Shown: positions 1-12,153, counted from the first letter of the stretch. The stretch is 64,000 bases of DNA from Coenobita brevimanus (GCA_032717465.1 CM064715.1:40662159-40726158); one strand, 5' to 3'. The notes: a model not told the origin generated them from the sequence alone. Program-made: numbers and translations.

Positions 1-166
1 TCTTATGCTGAACTGGTACTTTTTGATAGGTAGAATGCTGTGTCTTAAGTAGTTTTTTATAAAATAATGAAAAAGCAAAAAAAAAAAAAAGTAAGTTTTC
101 TCGGAGATCTTAATGCGACCTGTTCCCTCTGTGTTGTACTGGGGGGGAGAGGGGGAGGGCAGTTAA

Positions 167-337
167 GCGCTTGGTTAGGTGTGGAGGGAGGTGGGGGGTA
201 TGTGCCTGGTCAGGTGGAGGGTTGCAACAATGTAGCATTAATGATGATGATGGTGGTGGTGATGATGGTGGTTTTTCTTGTTGTGGTGATGATGATGATG
301 TTGGTAGTGATGATGGTGGTGGTGGTTCTGGTGGGGA

Positions 338-375
<38 letters not shown>

Positions 376-457
376 ATGTTGGTGGTGGTGGTTGTTGTGG
401 TGATGGTGATGATGATGATGTTGGTAGTGATGATGGTGGTGGTGGTTCTGGTGGGGA

Positions 458-495
<38 letters not shown>

Positions 496-724
496 ATGTT
501 GGTGGTGGTGGTTGTTGTGGTGATGGTGATGATGATGATGGTGATAGTGGTGGTAGCGATGATGGTGGTGGTTTTTTACTTCCTATCACATTTCCCTATT
601 CCGTATCACTGATTTTATTAACTTTTAATGTCTTTGTGTTATGGGGGGGGGCCGTTTTGCGCTTGGTTAGGTGTACAGGGAGGTGAGGGGAGATAAGTGC
701 TTGGTCAGATGGAGAGTTGCAACA
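167..724. repeat. Direct repeat of about 65 bp flanking a GAT/GGT block
   Basis: Positions 167-230 and 659-724 are diverged copies of one sequence: both begin GCGCTTGGTTAGGTG and end GGTTGCAACA or AGTTGCAACA, with a GGGAGGTG core. Each is preceded by a run of G. They bracket the trinucleotide block at 288-575. Seen directly; the origin (segmental duplication or ends of an element) is unknown. Confidence 0.7.
288..575. repeat. GAT/GGT trinucleotide DNA with a perfect 120-bp tandem duplication
   Basis: Positions 301-420 and 421-540 are identical base for base. The 120-bp unit is a mixture of GAT and GGT triplets with a few GTT and GTA variants. The open frames here (Val/Met, Asp/Gly, or Pro/Ser on the other strand) are translations of the repeat and not genes. 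The perfect identity points to a recent duplication or to an assembly artefact. Confidence 0.9.
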
Positions 725-1004
725 GAGCAGCGTTGCCTATTTTTTTAAATCCTATTCTCCTTCACTTGATTTTGTTTATCTGTATAAGAACCCCTCAATG
801 ACTGAAACGCATACTGGCACATGACTAACAATTACTTTAATGTTAATGTCATGAACTGTGTTAAAATAAAAGACAAGTTACCCACTTTGTAGTTTTGCCA
901 GTACCCTTTGAAGTTAAATGCCCGCAATACATAACGTTACGAGGCTTGCATAGACCTTGGCTAAAAACTCCCTCTGGGCCTGTGTCTGGTGGTGGTGGTG
1001 TGGC
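725..1004. other. Short unique AT-rich spacer
   Basis: No codon structure, RNA or repeat recognised between the two G/T-rich repeat blocks. Confidence 0.5.
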
Positions 1005-1395
1005 GTGGTAGTGTGTTAGGATGGTAGTGTGGTTGTGGTGTGGGATGGTAGTGTGGTGGTGGTGTGGGATAGTAGTGTGGTGGTGGTGTGTGATGGTAGT
1101 GTGGTGATTTTGTGGGATGGTAGTGTTGTGGTGGTGTGGGATGGTAGTGTAGTGATGGTGTGGTCTGGTGTGGTAGTGTGTTGCGATGGTAGTGTGGTGG
1201 TGGGGTGGGATGGTAGTGTGGTGGTGGTGTGGGATGGTAGTGTGGTGGTGGTGTGGGATGGTAGTGTGGTGGTGGTGTGGGATGGTAGTGTGGTGGTGGT
1301 GTGGGATGGTAGTGTGGTGATGGTATGGGATGGTAGTGTGTTGGGATGGTAGTGTGGTGGTGGTGTGGGATGGTAGTGTGATAGTGTGTTGATGT
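1005..1395. repeat. 24-bp GTGG-rich minisatellite
   Basis: The unit is about 24 bp, of the form TGTGGTGGTGGTGTGGGATG followed by GTAG. It repeats regularly from about 1009 to 1380, with several identical units at 1192-1320. Because 24 is a multiple of three, both strands stay open: the plus strand reads as an octapeptide repeat (VVVVWDGS) and the minus strand as His/Thr/Ile/Pro repeats. There is no sign of a real gene. Confidence 0.88.
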
Positions 1396-1514
1396 GGTGT
1401 GTGTCTGTTAGTTTGGTAGTGTGGTGCTGTGGTGTGGTAGTGTGGTGAGATGGTAGTATAGTGGTGTGGCGTGGTAATGTGGTGGTATGGTGTGATAGTG
1501 TGATGTAGTATGGT

Positions 1515-1668
1515 GTGGTGGCCTAGTGGATTAAGACGCTCCAACCGAATATAGGCCATAAATTTTAACTTCTGGGGGTTGGTTGGTGTTATTCCTCAGA
1601 CAGTGCCACTCAAGGATAAGCAACTGGTCATTCTCGTCTTAAATAACTAAGTACCCTGGCCTTTGGGC
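1515..1668 (+). mobile_element. tRNA-derived SINE, family A, copy 1
   Basis: The head carries a good polymerase III A-box (TGGCCTAGTGG, 1519-1529), as in Ser/Leu-type tRNAs. The body contains GCCACTCAAGGATAAG, then ACTGGTCATTCTCGTC and TAAATAAC. The same order of blocks recurs at 31639-31803 with scattered substitutions, which is what makes this a dispersed element. The B-box is degenerate. No target duplication was identified. SINE identity is inferred from A-box plus recurrence. Confidence 0.6.
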
Positions 1669-1734
1669 CCCAGTCTCCTGATGGGGCGATAAATGAACGG
1701 GAGATGAATAGCTGGATAATTTTGTGAGGCAGTG

Positions 1735-1935
1735 ATGTGGTGGCGTGGTTGTGCTGTAACGGGGTAGTGTTAGTGATGAGAGGTGGAGGAGTATGGTGTG
1801 GTGGCATGGTGGTGTGGTAGTACGGTAGGATGGTGTGGTGGTGTAGCAATATGTCATGGCAGTGTGGTAGTATTGTGTAGCAGTGTGGAAATATGGTGGT
1901 GGTGGTGGTGGTGGTGGTGGTGGTGGTGGTGGCTG
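1735..1935. repeat. GTGGT-rich repeat ending in (GGT)n
   Basis: Irregular GTGGTGTGGTAG-like repeats related to the block at 1005 lead into a pure GGT run at about 1893-1931. The SINE at 1515-1668 lies between the two GTGGT blocks, so it may have inserted into one original array. Confidence 0.8.
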
Positions 1936-2024
1936 TCTGGAGCGTGAGGCACCAGCTTTTGAACTGGCTGGAAAAACAAGACTGTGAAATTACTAAAAGG
2001 AGTTTTCTGGGTACCGCCGCTTCA

Positions 2025-2625
2025 AAGGAGAGAGAGTTAACAGTGAGGGATAGGGGAGAGGTGGAGGGAAGTAGGGAGGGGGGGAGAGGGAAGGGGAGAG
2101 TCTTAATTGTGAGTGGTAGAGGGAAAGATGAAGGAAGGAGAGGAAATGGAGTGAGAATGGAGAGAGAAGAAATGAGGAAGAATTAATATTGAGGGATAGG
2201 GGAGGGGTGGAGGAAGGAAGGGGAGGAAGGGGAGAGACTTAACTGTGATGGGATACAGGGAGAGATGGAAGGAGAGAGGAGAGGGAAGAAAAGAGATGAA
2301 ATTAACAATGATGCAAAGTGCTTCAGTTGGAGGGAGGGAGGGCAAGAGGAGAAAGAAGATGAGGTTAACAGCAAGGAGTAGATGTGGAACTGGAGGGAGG
2401 GAAGGAAGGAAGGAGGGAGGGAAAGGTCAAATGAAGGAAAACGAGAGGGAAGAGAGGAGTCATAATTAATAGTGAAAGGTAGTGGACAAGCTGGAGGAAG
2501 GGAGGGAAAAGGGGATAAAGAGAAGAGGGGTTTGGAGGGAGAGGATAGAAGAAGAACGATTACGAAAGGAGAAAGAACAGGTGTGTTGAAAGGAGGGAAG
2601 ATAAGGGATGATAGTGATAGTGGGG
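2025..2625. repeat. Purine-rich low-complexity tract
   Basis: Nearly all G and A on the plus strand, with recurring GGGAGGG, GGAAGG and GAGAGAGG words and a loose larger period (GATAGGGGAGAGGTGGAGG-type phrases around 2050 and 2195). Open frames on either strand are low complexity and not genes. Confidence 0.85.
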
Positions 2626-2823
2626 GATGATAATAGTGTTGCCAGATGCCCATCCCTGGATATCTGTTGTTTCACGTGGAAAAAATTCTTGAGTTAAAAA
2701 AAAAAAAAGTTGATCATGATTCCGCTTGTTATTGAGGAAGGAATATAAATATGAAAATGACTAATCCTCATTGCAAGTTGTTTTTTTATGCAAAGTAATT
2801 AAACTTTTGAAATAAAACTTCCG

Positions 2824-3285
2824 ATGAACTTCGAACTCCTCAACGAACAGTTAATTACGAACTACATTCGGCTACCACTAACTTCAAAAAATTACTACAT
2901 CCTAGTTAATGGGCAAATACGAGTAAAGCATTGTCATTTCAGATACAAAATATATATACATCACAAAAATAGATTTAATACAAAATATTATCAGCCTGTA
3001 ACTCTGCAGTGTTGTAGAGAAAAATATTCCTTTCGCTCAATGGGACAGACTTCAATAAGCATTAAATTATGGGACACAAAAACACAGACAGGTATCTTGA
3101 TTCATTGTGGTGAATGTGAGCGAGTAGGACAGACAATATCAGCAGCAATACAGGTAGTCCAATTATTTATCTCCCCCTCTGATTCTTGGTCTGACTCGCC
3201 GTCATCTTTCACCTGGGCTGTCACCTGTCTAGTGATCATACTTAAACTGGACTATAACTCAGACAGTTTGCTGCGGATGGACTGA
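2824..3285 (+). other. Unrecognised 153-codon open frame, probably chance
   Basis: This is one of the few long frames not made of simple repeats. The predicted protein is of mixed composition, with several Cys (a CC pair near residue 60; a CGEC near residue 98) and no motif I recognise. There is no signal peptide and no clear membrane segment. Flanking DNA is AT-rich with no neighbouring exon evidence. It could be a chance frame or a decayed element fragment. I do not assign a function. Confidence 0.15.
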
Positions 3286-3640
3286 GGGAGATACATGTTA
3301 TCCACACCTAAAGTTACCGTACTACATAAATCAAAATAGACTGATTCTATAACCGTTGCAAGTAGGATATATGTTAGAAAAACACTTAATAATTAGCACG
3401 ACCTACAAAACACTTTCCTGAGTCCCTGTAATTACATATGCACTTTTACTCTGGTGGACCCTGCATATCATAACACCCGGCGAGTAAGAACTTTTAGCTT
3501 ATCTCGCTCTGGTAAACGCCAGCTGCTTTTTATGCAGGTTAAAAACTCTAAGAAAACCACAACTACCAAACGCAAATGCATTTCGTAAAAAGTAAATATA
3601 CCTAGAACTGCAAGGATACTGAAGCTTGATAAAGTTAGAA
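3286..3640. other. Unique AT-rich spacer
   Basis: I see no gene, RNA or repeat structure here. Confidence 0.5.
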
Positions 3641-3644
3641 GTGG

Positions 3645-3930
3645 AAGGAACCTACTTCACTACCATACAGCTTGACACAGTCATAAGTAGAAGGCAGTGT
3701 CACGCCATAGCCTCCTTCAGTGCCTACAGTACCATACAGCTTGACACAGTTAAAAGCAGAGGGCAGTATCACATCAAAGTCTGCTCCACTGTCCACACTA
3801 ATATACAGCTTGACAGTCAAGTAGAGTCAGTGTCACACCATAGCCTACACCACTGCTTACATTGCCACAGAGCTTGACAGAATTGTAAGGGGATGGCAGT
3901 ACCACACCATATCCTGCTCCCTTGCCATGC
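3645..3930. repeat. 69-bp minisatellite with a 23-codon period on the minus strand
   Basis: The landmark ATACAGCTTGACA occurs at 3665, 3734 and 3803, spaced exactly 69 bp; a further unit follows near 3867 after a 5-bp deletion. On the minus strand each unit encodes a similar 23-residue peptide with the pattern GYGVxLPSxYxCVKLYG, read in one frame across three units (about 3820 down to 3635). The 5-bp deletion shifts the frame, and the fourth unit continues in another frame (minus strand, about 3798-3930). The conserved frame could mean a decayed repetitive coding exon, but 69 being divisible by three is enough to keep a frame open. Confidence 0.8.
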
Positions 3931-4250
3931 CATGCTGCGGTGGGCCTATGCCACTTAACACTGGGTTGTGCTGGGTTACTACCAGAGTGCTCCTCCATTG
4001 TTGTTAGATAGGACAGCGAACATTTCCTTATTTTATGCAGTTGTACAACGTACCCTGTTAATGTGTGCAGTGCTTGTAAGCTAATCCTTGTACAGCATTC
4101 AAAAGCTTCCATGTCCTTTGCAAATTAGCTATATGATAATCTTGTCATTAAACTGAATTTTTATTAATTCAGCCAAAATTCGGCTTTCTTCTATAAGCTT
4201 CAAAAACTCTAGAATTACTGCAGACATTTTACTATAGACCTGGTAACACT
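3931..4250. other. Unique spacer
   Basis: Mixed-composition DNA without recognised features; CCATGCCATGC-type words only. Confidence 0.5.
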
Positions 4251-4672
4251 GGATAATGAGATGACTTGGAGGGAGGGAGGGCTAAGGAAGGGACAGAATG
4301 GGAGGTAGTAAGGTGCTTGGTGGAGAGGGGAGGGAAGGGAGGAAGCGAGGGGACAGGAAAAATATTGAAGAAGAAATAGAGGATGAAAGTGGTGTGTAGG
4401 AGGGAGGGGAGGAGACGGGAGGGAAAGAGTGGTAGTAGAAAGTGTTGGAGAGAGGGAAGGAGAGCGAGGGAGGGGACGGAAAGGACAGAACGATGGATAG
4501 TGAAGCGTGTTGGGGAAAGGGGTGAGGAGGGATAGTGGAGAGTATTGGGGAGGGGGAAAGAGAGGGATGAAGGATTGAGAGAGATATGACAGAGAGTGTT
4601 GGAGGAAGAGGAGGAAAGGGTGAGGAGGGATAATGAATATTTGGAGGGAGGGAAAGGGAAGGGGTATATGTA
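4250..4672. repeat. Purine-rich tract with AGTGTTGGAGAG-like units
   Basis: The plus strand is G/A-rich. Phrases such as AGTGTTGGAG or AGTATTGGGG followed by GAGGGA recur at about 4440, 4505, 4547 and 4593, giving a degenerate repeat of roughly 50-70 bp inside the tract. The minus-strand Leu/Ser/Pro frame is an artefact. Confidence 0.75.
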
Positions 4673-4675
4673 AAT

Positions 4676-4905
4676 TAACCCTTTGAATACCATTAGGCCT
4701 TTTTTCTAATATTCTTCCAGCTTCCAGACCATTTTAATCAGCTTAGTCAAAATGTCTGGTACTGGGGGGGTTAAATAGTTCGCATTAACTTTTTCACTAC
4801 GATGATGCCTATTCGATTCAGTTTATTCTTGCTGCTTTCAGACGATTTTAACTACAAAAATATTTTCTGGTGCTGAAATCGTTTAACAGGACTTTCAATA
4901 CGTCA
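4676..4905. mobile_element. Fragments of a dispersed MITE-like element (TTAACCC / CTTTCAGACG family)
   Basis: Contains TTAACCCTTTGAATACC at 4676, ATTAACTTTTTCACTACG near 4785 and GCTGCTTTCAGACGATTTTA near 4833. The same words recur near 21340-21440, 21720-21810, 22060, 25555, 29010-29115, 43155 and 52515, in both orientations. The combination of a TTAACCCTTTCA-like end with an internal CAGACGATTTTATT word suggests a short non-autonomous DNA element. This is an inference from recurrence inside the window. Confidence 0.5.
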
Positions 4906-4924
4906 TCACGCCGGTAGTGTAGAA

Positions 4925-5660
4925 GTTTAGGGAAGAAATGGGAGGAGGGAGGAGACTGAAATTACTACATAGGAGTTTCTATGAGTCGCAGCATCAGGAG
5001 AGAGAGAGAGAGAGGGAGAGAGAGAGAGAGAGAGAGAAGGGGGAGAAGGGGTTTTTAGTGTGGCTGGTAGTGCTGGGAAAAGGAAGGAAGGAAGAAAGGA
5101 ATAGGGGGTTGGAAGAGTGCGTTGGAGGAAGGGATAAAGGGAGGCAGTTTGGGGGGGCGCGGCATGGAAGGGAGTGAGGGTTAAGGTGCGTTCGAGGAGG
5201 AAAAAATAATGGTGAGGTGGACGAAGGGGCAGTGAAGAGGACGGGTGGAGGGATGGGAAGCAAGGGAAGGGAAAGGGGTGGTGGGAGGGGGGGAGTTGGA
5301 GGCAGAGAGGGTAAGTGAAGTAAGTGGTGCAGAAACGGAGAGAAACTGAAAGGGGGAAAGGGAGAGGAAGGAAAGTGAGAGAGAGAGAGAGAGAGAATGC
5401 CTACAACACACAGCTATACTCTTACACTATTTCCTGTTTCACCTACAGTATCTTCTTGACAAAGCCTCGTCCTTTCTCACAAACCACCTTATTAGAAAAA
5501 AAGGGGGGGAAGAGGGAGGAATGTGGAGGGGAGAGGTGGGTGGGAGGGAGGTGGTGAGTGGAGGTGAAAGTGTGGGAGTCATACGTGGAGGGGAGAGAGA
5601 GAGAGGAGGAAACTATGAAGGGATTTAGAAATGTGCTGGAGGGTTGAGAGAGAGAAAAAA
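4925..5660. repeat. Purine-rich tract with (GA)n
   Basis: G/A-rich plus strand with pure GA runs at about 4999-5037 and 5378-5396 and many GGGAGGAAGG words, interrupted near 5400-5490 by about 90 bp of mixed sequence. No genes. Confidence 0.85.
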
Positions 5661-5699
5661 AAAAGTGGAGGAGAGAAAAATCTAAGGGGGATGAATGTG

Positions 5700-5905
5700 G
5701 AGGGGAGGAAGATGGTGAAGAAGATGGAAGGATGCAGATTGGAGATGGTTTGGTGTGGACAGGGGCTAGAAGGATATAGAGGGGATATGATAGGATGTAA
5801 ACAGGATGTGAAAGGAAGTAGACAGGATGTGAAAGTATGTAGACAGGATGTGGAAGGATGTAGACAGGAGGTGAATGGATGAAAACAGAAGGTGGAAGGA
5901 TGGCC
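5700..5905. repeat. 21-bp minisatellite (GTAGACAGGATGTGGAAGGAT)
   Basis: A unit of about 21 bp built on GTAGACAGGATGTG repeats from about 5765 to 5880, with more degenerate copies on either side. The unit keeps three frames open and on the plus strand gives a heptad-like CRQDVxG peptide. It grades into the surrounding G/A-rich DNA. Confidence 0.75.
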
Positions 5906-6034
5906 AAGAAATTGAAGGATGCAGATGAAAGATATAGACAGAAGTAAGGACATAAGCAGAAGCAATCAGGATGGTAACGGCAGATGAAAGGAGATAAACA
6001 GGAAAGAACATACATCACAACAACAGTCAAAGAA

Positions 6035-7050
<1,016 letters not shown>

Positions 7051-7640
7051 CCAGCAAAATAAATAAAATTATGGGAGTCTAATATATAGCCTCTTAAGCT
7101 ACAGGGCTCCATATTTTTTCATCTCCACACCAAACTCATGCAGGGAAAAAGCACTAGGCCTAATTTGTAAAGCCTTTGATTCTAAGCAACTTTTCTTTTT
7201 TACTATAAACATACCCTGGAGAGCAATATAAATTCCCTCAGAGTATTTGGATTTAATTACGCTGGACATGACGCCGTCCCTCATACCCTACCATTTTCCC
7301 GTCTCCCTCGCACACACAGTAAGGTATTATGGTTAGGTGAAGGCTAGGTAACGAGGTGGCAGGTGTACTTAATGCCAAAACACGGCTTTTATTGTGATTT
7401 TTGGTCTGTTTATTTGCTATTCCGTGTAAAAGGTGAGGCTGCAGTGTGAACCCTCTGTAAAGACGCTAGTGTAATTAATATCTCCAGAACTGTTATTTCC
7501 TACGAGATGCTTAGAGAAAATTTGCTTGGAATGATTAACAATATAATTAAAGTCTCATAGATTCTTCCAGCATGAGTTTGATGTTAAGGTTAAAATATCC
7601 CCAGGATTCGAGAGAAGTGTATGTTAGAGAATGGTTGTGA
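7051..7640. other. Unique AT-rich spacer
   Basis: No gene or repeat recognised. Confidence 0.5.
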
Positions 7641-8195
7641 AAAGGCGAAGTGTGAAGCTATATGAGGTGACGGAGGTTTGCTGCTGTGAGGTGTGGCAGT
7701 GTTAGATGCAGCAGTCTGAGGTATGGTAGTGTGAGGAGTAGCAGTATGAAGTGTGGTAGTTTGGGATGTAGTAGTGTGAGGTGCAAATGTGAAGCAAGTC
7801 AGTGTGAAGAGTGTTAATGTGAGGTGCGAGAGTGCGAGACGTGGCAGTATAAAATGTGGTAGGGTGAGGTGTGGTAGGGTGACGTGTGGCAATGTGAGGT
7901 GCAGCAGCGTGAGTCGTGGCAGTGTGATATGCCGTAGTGTGAGATGTAGCAGTGTGATGTGTGGCAGTGTGGGATGCAGCAATATGAAGTGTGGTAATAT
8001 AAGGTGTGACAGTGTGATGCAGTGCAGTATGAGGTGAGCAGTGTGAGGTATGACGGTATAATGTATGGCAAGGAGGAGGAGAGAGAGAGAGAGAGAGAGA
8101 ATGGGGGGATGAGATGTGGTATATGCAGTGTAAATTAGTGGACCAGATATGCGCGGTTCGTCAGTCTGAGGTGTAGTACTGAGAAGTGTGGCAGT
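7640..8195. repeat. 15-bp GTGTGAGGTGTGGCA-type minisatellite
   Basis: Units of about 15 bp built on GTGAGGTGTGGCAGT vary mainly at a few positions. The minus strand reads as a Thr/Leu/Pro/His pentapeptide-type repeat. A GA run lies at 8078-8101 inside it. The array leads directly into the long TG run. Confidence 0.82.
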
Positions 8196-8204
8196 GTAGT
8201 ATGG

Positions 8205-8937
<733 letters not shown>

Positions 8938-8975
<38 letters not shown>
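8938..8975. repeat. (CA)n microsatellite
   Basis: Pure CA run. Confidence 0.97.
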
Positions 8976-8981
<6 letters not shown>

Positions 8982-9155
8982 ATTTTCTCACCATTCATTA
9001 TAACATTTCGTCTCTCCCTCCGATGTGTCTTCCTCCAGATTTTCTCCTGGCGGTATTAATGCTGTTTTTTCTTGGGGTTCAGCCAACATTCATCAAGCCA
9101 TTATGCAAATTACGTGTACACTGTCTGAGCTCGTGTAAGTCATGCAAAAAACGAG

Positions 9156-9292
<137 letters not shown>

Positions 9293-9770
9293 AGTGATAT
9301 TGAAATGCAGGTGAAAAAGAAGTGGAGACCAGTGAAATAAAGATGCAGATAGGATTTTAATATCATTCATTTTGAAGAAACCCTTGAAACATGGCGTAAG
9401 GATACAGACGATGGACAGACAGAATATGCATATGGGTAGACTGAGGGACGTATGACTGGAGCGAGGAAGGGATAGATTAGTATGGCAGGTTTCAGTAGTT
9501 TGAGGGTCTGTCCCTCTGTATAGTAGTACAGACAGTACAGACAGTACACACAGTACCACTATATGTACCACTTAGGGTACATCTGTATAGGTGTGTACCC
9601 TAAGTTAACATACCATCATCATCATCATCATCATTATGCACCTATAGATTGGGAGGATATGATCCATAAACAAGTAAACAGAGAGTACGAAATTTAGTAT
9701 GAGAACGATAAACTGTATGGCCAGTGAAATGGGCCACAAGAGCATTCATTCATGTCTTGTGGAGCTTCCC
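9293..9770. other. Unique spacer
   Basis: Contains short repeats only: ACAGTACAGACAGTACA near 9528-9560 and a CAT run at about 9612-9635. Confidence 0.5.
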
Positions 9771-9771
9771 G

Positions 9772-9997
9772 GGGGCATATTTCCCTTCTGCATTGCGGTT
9801 CAGCACCACCGCCCTCAGTCAGGCAGCTAGGTTAACGTTAGGCTAGGCTACTGGTACATTACGTAATAATTTTGCCTGGGAAACACACTGAGCATATTTC
9901 CGATTAAGGTTAGTTTTCAAACGACGGGGCGAGCGTCGTTCCTGGCTGACGTTCCCTGCGGTGGTGCTGAACCGTACTACAGAAGGGAAATATGTTT
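9772..9997. mobile_element. Short inverted-repeat element (MITE-like), about 220 bp
   Basis: The left arm at 9776-9811 starts CATATTTCCCTTCTGCATTG and ends CAGCACCACCGC. It is matched in reverse complement by the right arm at 9959-9995 with about three mismatches. Further partial pairing continues inside (CAGTCAGGCAGC against TGGCTGACG). The centre holds CTAGGTTAACGTTAGGCTAG-type palindromic sequence near 9828. There is no coding capacity. A target duplication is not evident. Confidence 0.65.
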
Positions 9998-10024
9998 TTC
10001 GGTCATCCAGTCTCCCTCTAAGCA

Positions 10025-10220
10025 TTTTCACACGGAAGGTACAGTACTTCACTCTAGAGAAGTTTCACTTTTACTCCTTAAGAATCTTCACTAACAGGGT
10101 GTTTCAGTCTAGCGAAGCCCCATACGATGGTTCACTGCAGCTCCACAGGGATTTTCACATGCAAATCACTTCAGCCTGGGGAAGCTCCATGTGGTGCTTC
10201 ACTTTAATGAGGCTGCATAT
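10025..10220. repeat. Degenerate minisatellite (TTCAGTCTAGGGAAGCTCCA type)
   Basis: Related phrases recur: TTCACTCTAGAGAAGTTTCA, TTCAGTCTAGCGAAGCCCCA and TTCAGCCTGGGGAAGCTCCA, each followed by a GGTTCAC- or TGCTTCAC-like word, at about 10049, 10107 and 10169. Spacing is about 60 bp with internal half-units. A 113-codon frame runs through it and looks like chance. Confidence 0.6.
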
Positions 10221-11046
10221 GATCCCACTTTTATCTACTATATTTGTAACAGTTTTCCCAAAGATGCACATCACACTCCTATACCCTGTTCACATAAACT
10301 AAACATAAAATCGTCATCTCTCCATTATGAACGTTGAGCTGTTAGAAGAGATTAATGATAGTAAACTGTGCTAGTCACGAAGAAGTGCTATGAAAAGGAT
10401 GTAGACCCGTAGTATTTTCTTGTTCTACCACTGAGCTATGAGAAATATGCTCTAAAAGGACGAATATCTCTGTCTTGTTAAAATGAGTAGCCTATAGTTA
10501 CTTTATCCTTCCAAAATACAACATAGACTCATGATATGTAAGAATTTACGTGCAGTCTGCCGCACCAGCATTACTATTTTCTCGCTCCCCTCCCCGATGC
10601 TCCGCCACGTCAAGTTATTGCCCTCCCACCTGTATAAGTCCTTGGGTGTCTTTCTCAAAAATAGCACTGTGCCCTGAGCTGGTTTGGCCAGTCTCCTTCC
10701 CTTAGTCTTCTTGCATATAACAGAAATGGTGTACGATAATTTTTCTCCCTTAACCAATATTTTTTGTAGGAGAAACAGGACATGTGAAAAATCTCTGCAT
10801 CTGCCCTTCCTTGTCCGTCCTGGAAAAGCAAATGATGATTAGGGCAGGGAATCGATCGTAAATTTGCTCGAGAATCCCCCTTCATGTCACTCGGACTGAA
10901 GTGTTTTATTTTATAAGACTGTGATTGTTATAATGTTGATCGTAGAGGTTACTGCTGGGCACTCTGCTGATAGTTCTCTCATTTTTGCACTTTCCTGCTC
11001 CTGTTTCTGGATCTCTCTCACCCCAAGTAATAGTGGGAAGAGGGAT
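10221..11046. other. Unique spacer
   Basis: Two minus-strand frames of 84 and 76 codons overlap around 10503-10885. They show mixed composition but no recognised motif, and I do not call them genes. Confidence 0.45.
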
Positions 11047-11074
11047 ACGATGATTGATGATGATTGATGATGAT

Positions 11075-11106
<32 letters not shown>

Positions 11107-11125
11107 GATGATGATTGATGATGAT

Positions 11126-11208
<83 letters not shown>

Positions 11209-11260
11209 ATGGTGATGATGCTGAGGAAGAGGAGGAGGAGGAGGAGGAACAAGAAGAAAA
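11047..11260. repeat. (GAT)n then (GAG)n trinucleotide repeats
   Basis: GAT-based array with interspersed ATTGATGATG units (11047-11180), then GAG runs at about 11180-11204 and 11228-11248. Poly-Asp/Glu or poly-His frames are artefacts. Confidence 0.95.
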
Positions 11261-11690
11261 GGGAACGATGATGCTACTAAACCAGCCAGATCAAGCATCA
11301 CACAAAGATTATGGGACACCACTAGCTAACGACTGCAAACATAATACCTCTGTGTGGCGAAATTTAACTATTCTACAAGTTTAAAGAGTGCAAAGAAACA
11401 TTACGAAAATAAGAACGACTTTCCCAATTTTTTTCGCAAAATATACCCCCAGCCGAAGCTTCGTTCTGTGTACCGTTCGTTGTTCGAGTACCGCAGGCTA
11501 ATAAACACTGGATTACTGGATCGCTTTATGGACATAGGATAGATACACAGACGGAGGGTGGGAGGAGAAGGTTATTGGACAGACGAAGGGATGGGCTATT
11601 CAGCAGATATATGGATAGACTGGTGGATGAGTGGATGGAAGGACCGAGCGAAAAGACTGATGAACCCATGAACTGATTTGAAGCCTGCGT
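11261..11690. other. Unique spacer
   Basis: No supported feature; grades into CAGA/GATA-rich DNA. Confidence 0.5.
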
Positions 11691-11950
11691 GCAAAAGCAA
11701 ATGGACTGAAAAGACAGACAGACAGACATAGGGATAGGTAGACAGATAGATACACAGACAGATACGTAGACTGATAGACGAAGCGCAAACAAAAACAGAT
11801 ACGTAGGAAAAAAAAGAAAGTTGAATAGATAGACAGATATATAGATAGATATTTACACGCAGAGGGAGGAGATGAGAAGAGGGAGAGAGGAGAGAAGAGG
11901 AGAGGAGAGGAAAAGAAAGAAGAGAGAGAGAGAGAGAGAGAGAGAGAATT
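11690..11950. repeat. CAGA/GATA-rich and purine-rich DNA
   Basis: ACAGACAGACAG at about 11713, GATAGATA-type units to 11850, then GAGAGGAGA DNA and a GA run at about 11922-11947. Confidence 0.85.
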
Positions 11951-12046
11951 GGCTGTCTCCTGGGGTCGGTGAGTAGCCTAGCACACAAGGGACCCGAATT
12001 ATCCAATAACCTCGTCAATGTCCGCCTAGTCTGTAATTTCGGCTCA

Positions 12047-12073
12047 GGAGAGAGAGAGAGAGAGAGAGAGAGA

Positions 12074-12153
<80 letters not shown>

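Noticed and set aside
1005..1395. CRISPR array
   Set aside because: Repeats are contiguous 24-bp units without unique spacers; the DNA is animal-like.
861..1559. 232-codon His/Thr/Ile/Pro frame as a metal-binding protein
   Set aside because: Translation of the 24-bp GTGG minisatellite; the opposite strand is equally open.
2824..3285. 153-codon frame as a host gene
   Set aside because: Not simple repeat, but no recognisable motif, no exon context and AT-rich surroundings; listed only as an unrecognised frame.
11115..11384. Asp/Glu-rich frame as an acidic calcium-binding or mineralisation protein
   Set aside because: Produced by GAT and GAG runs; no conserved non-repeat portion.
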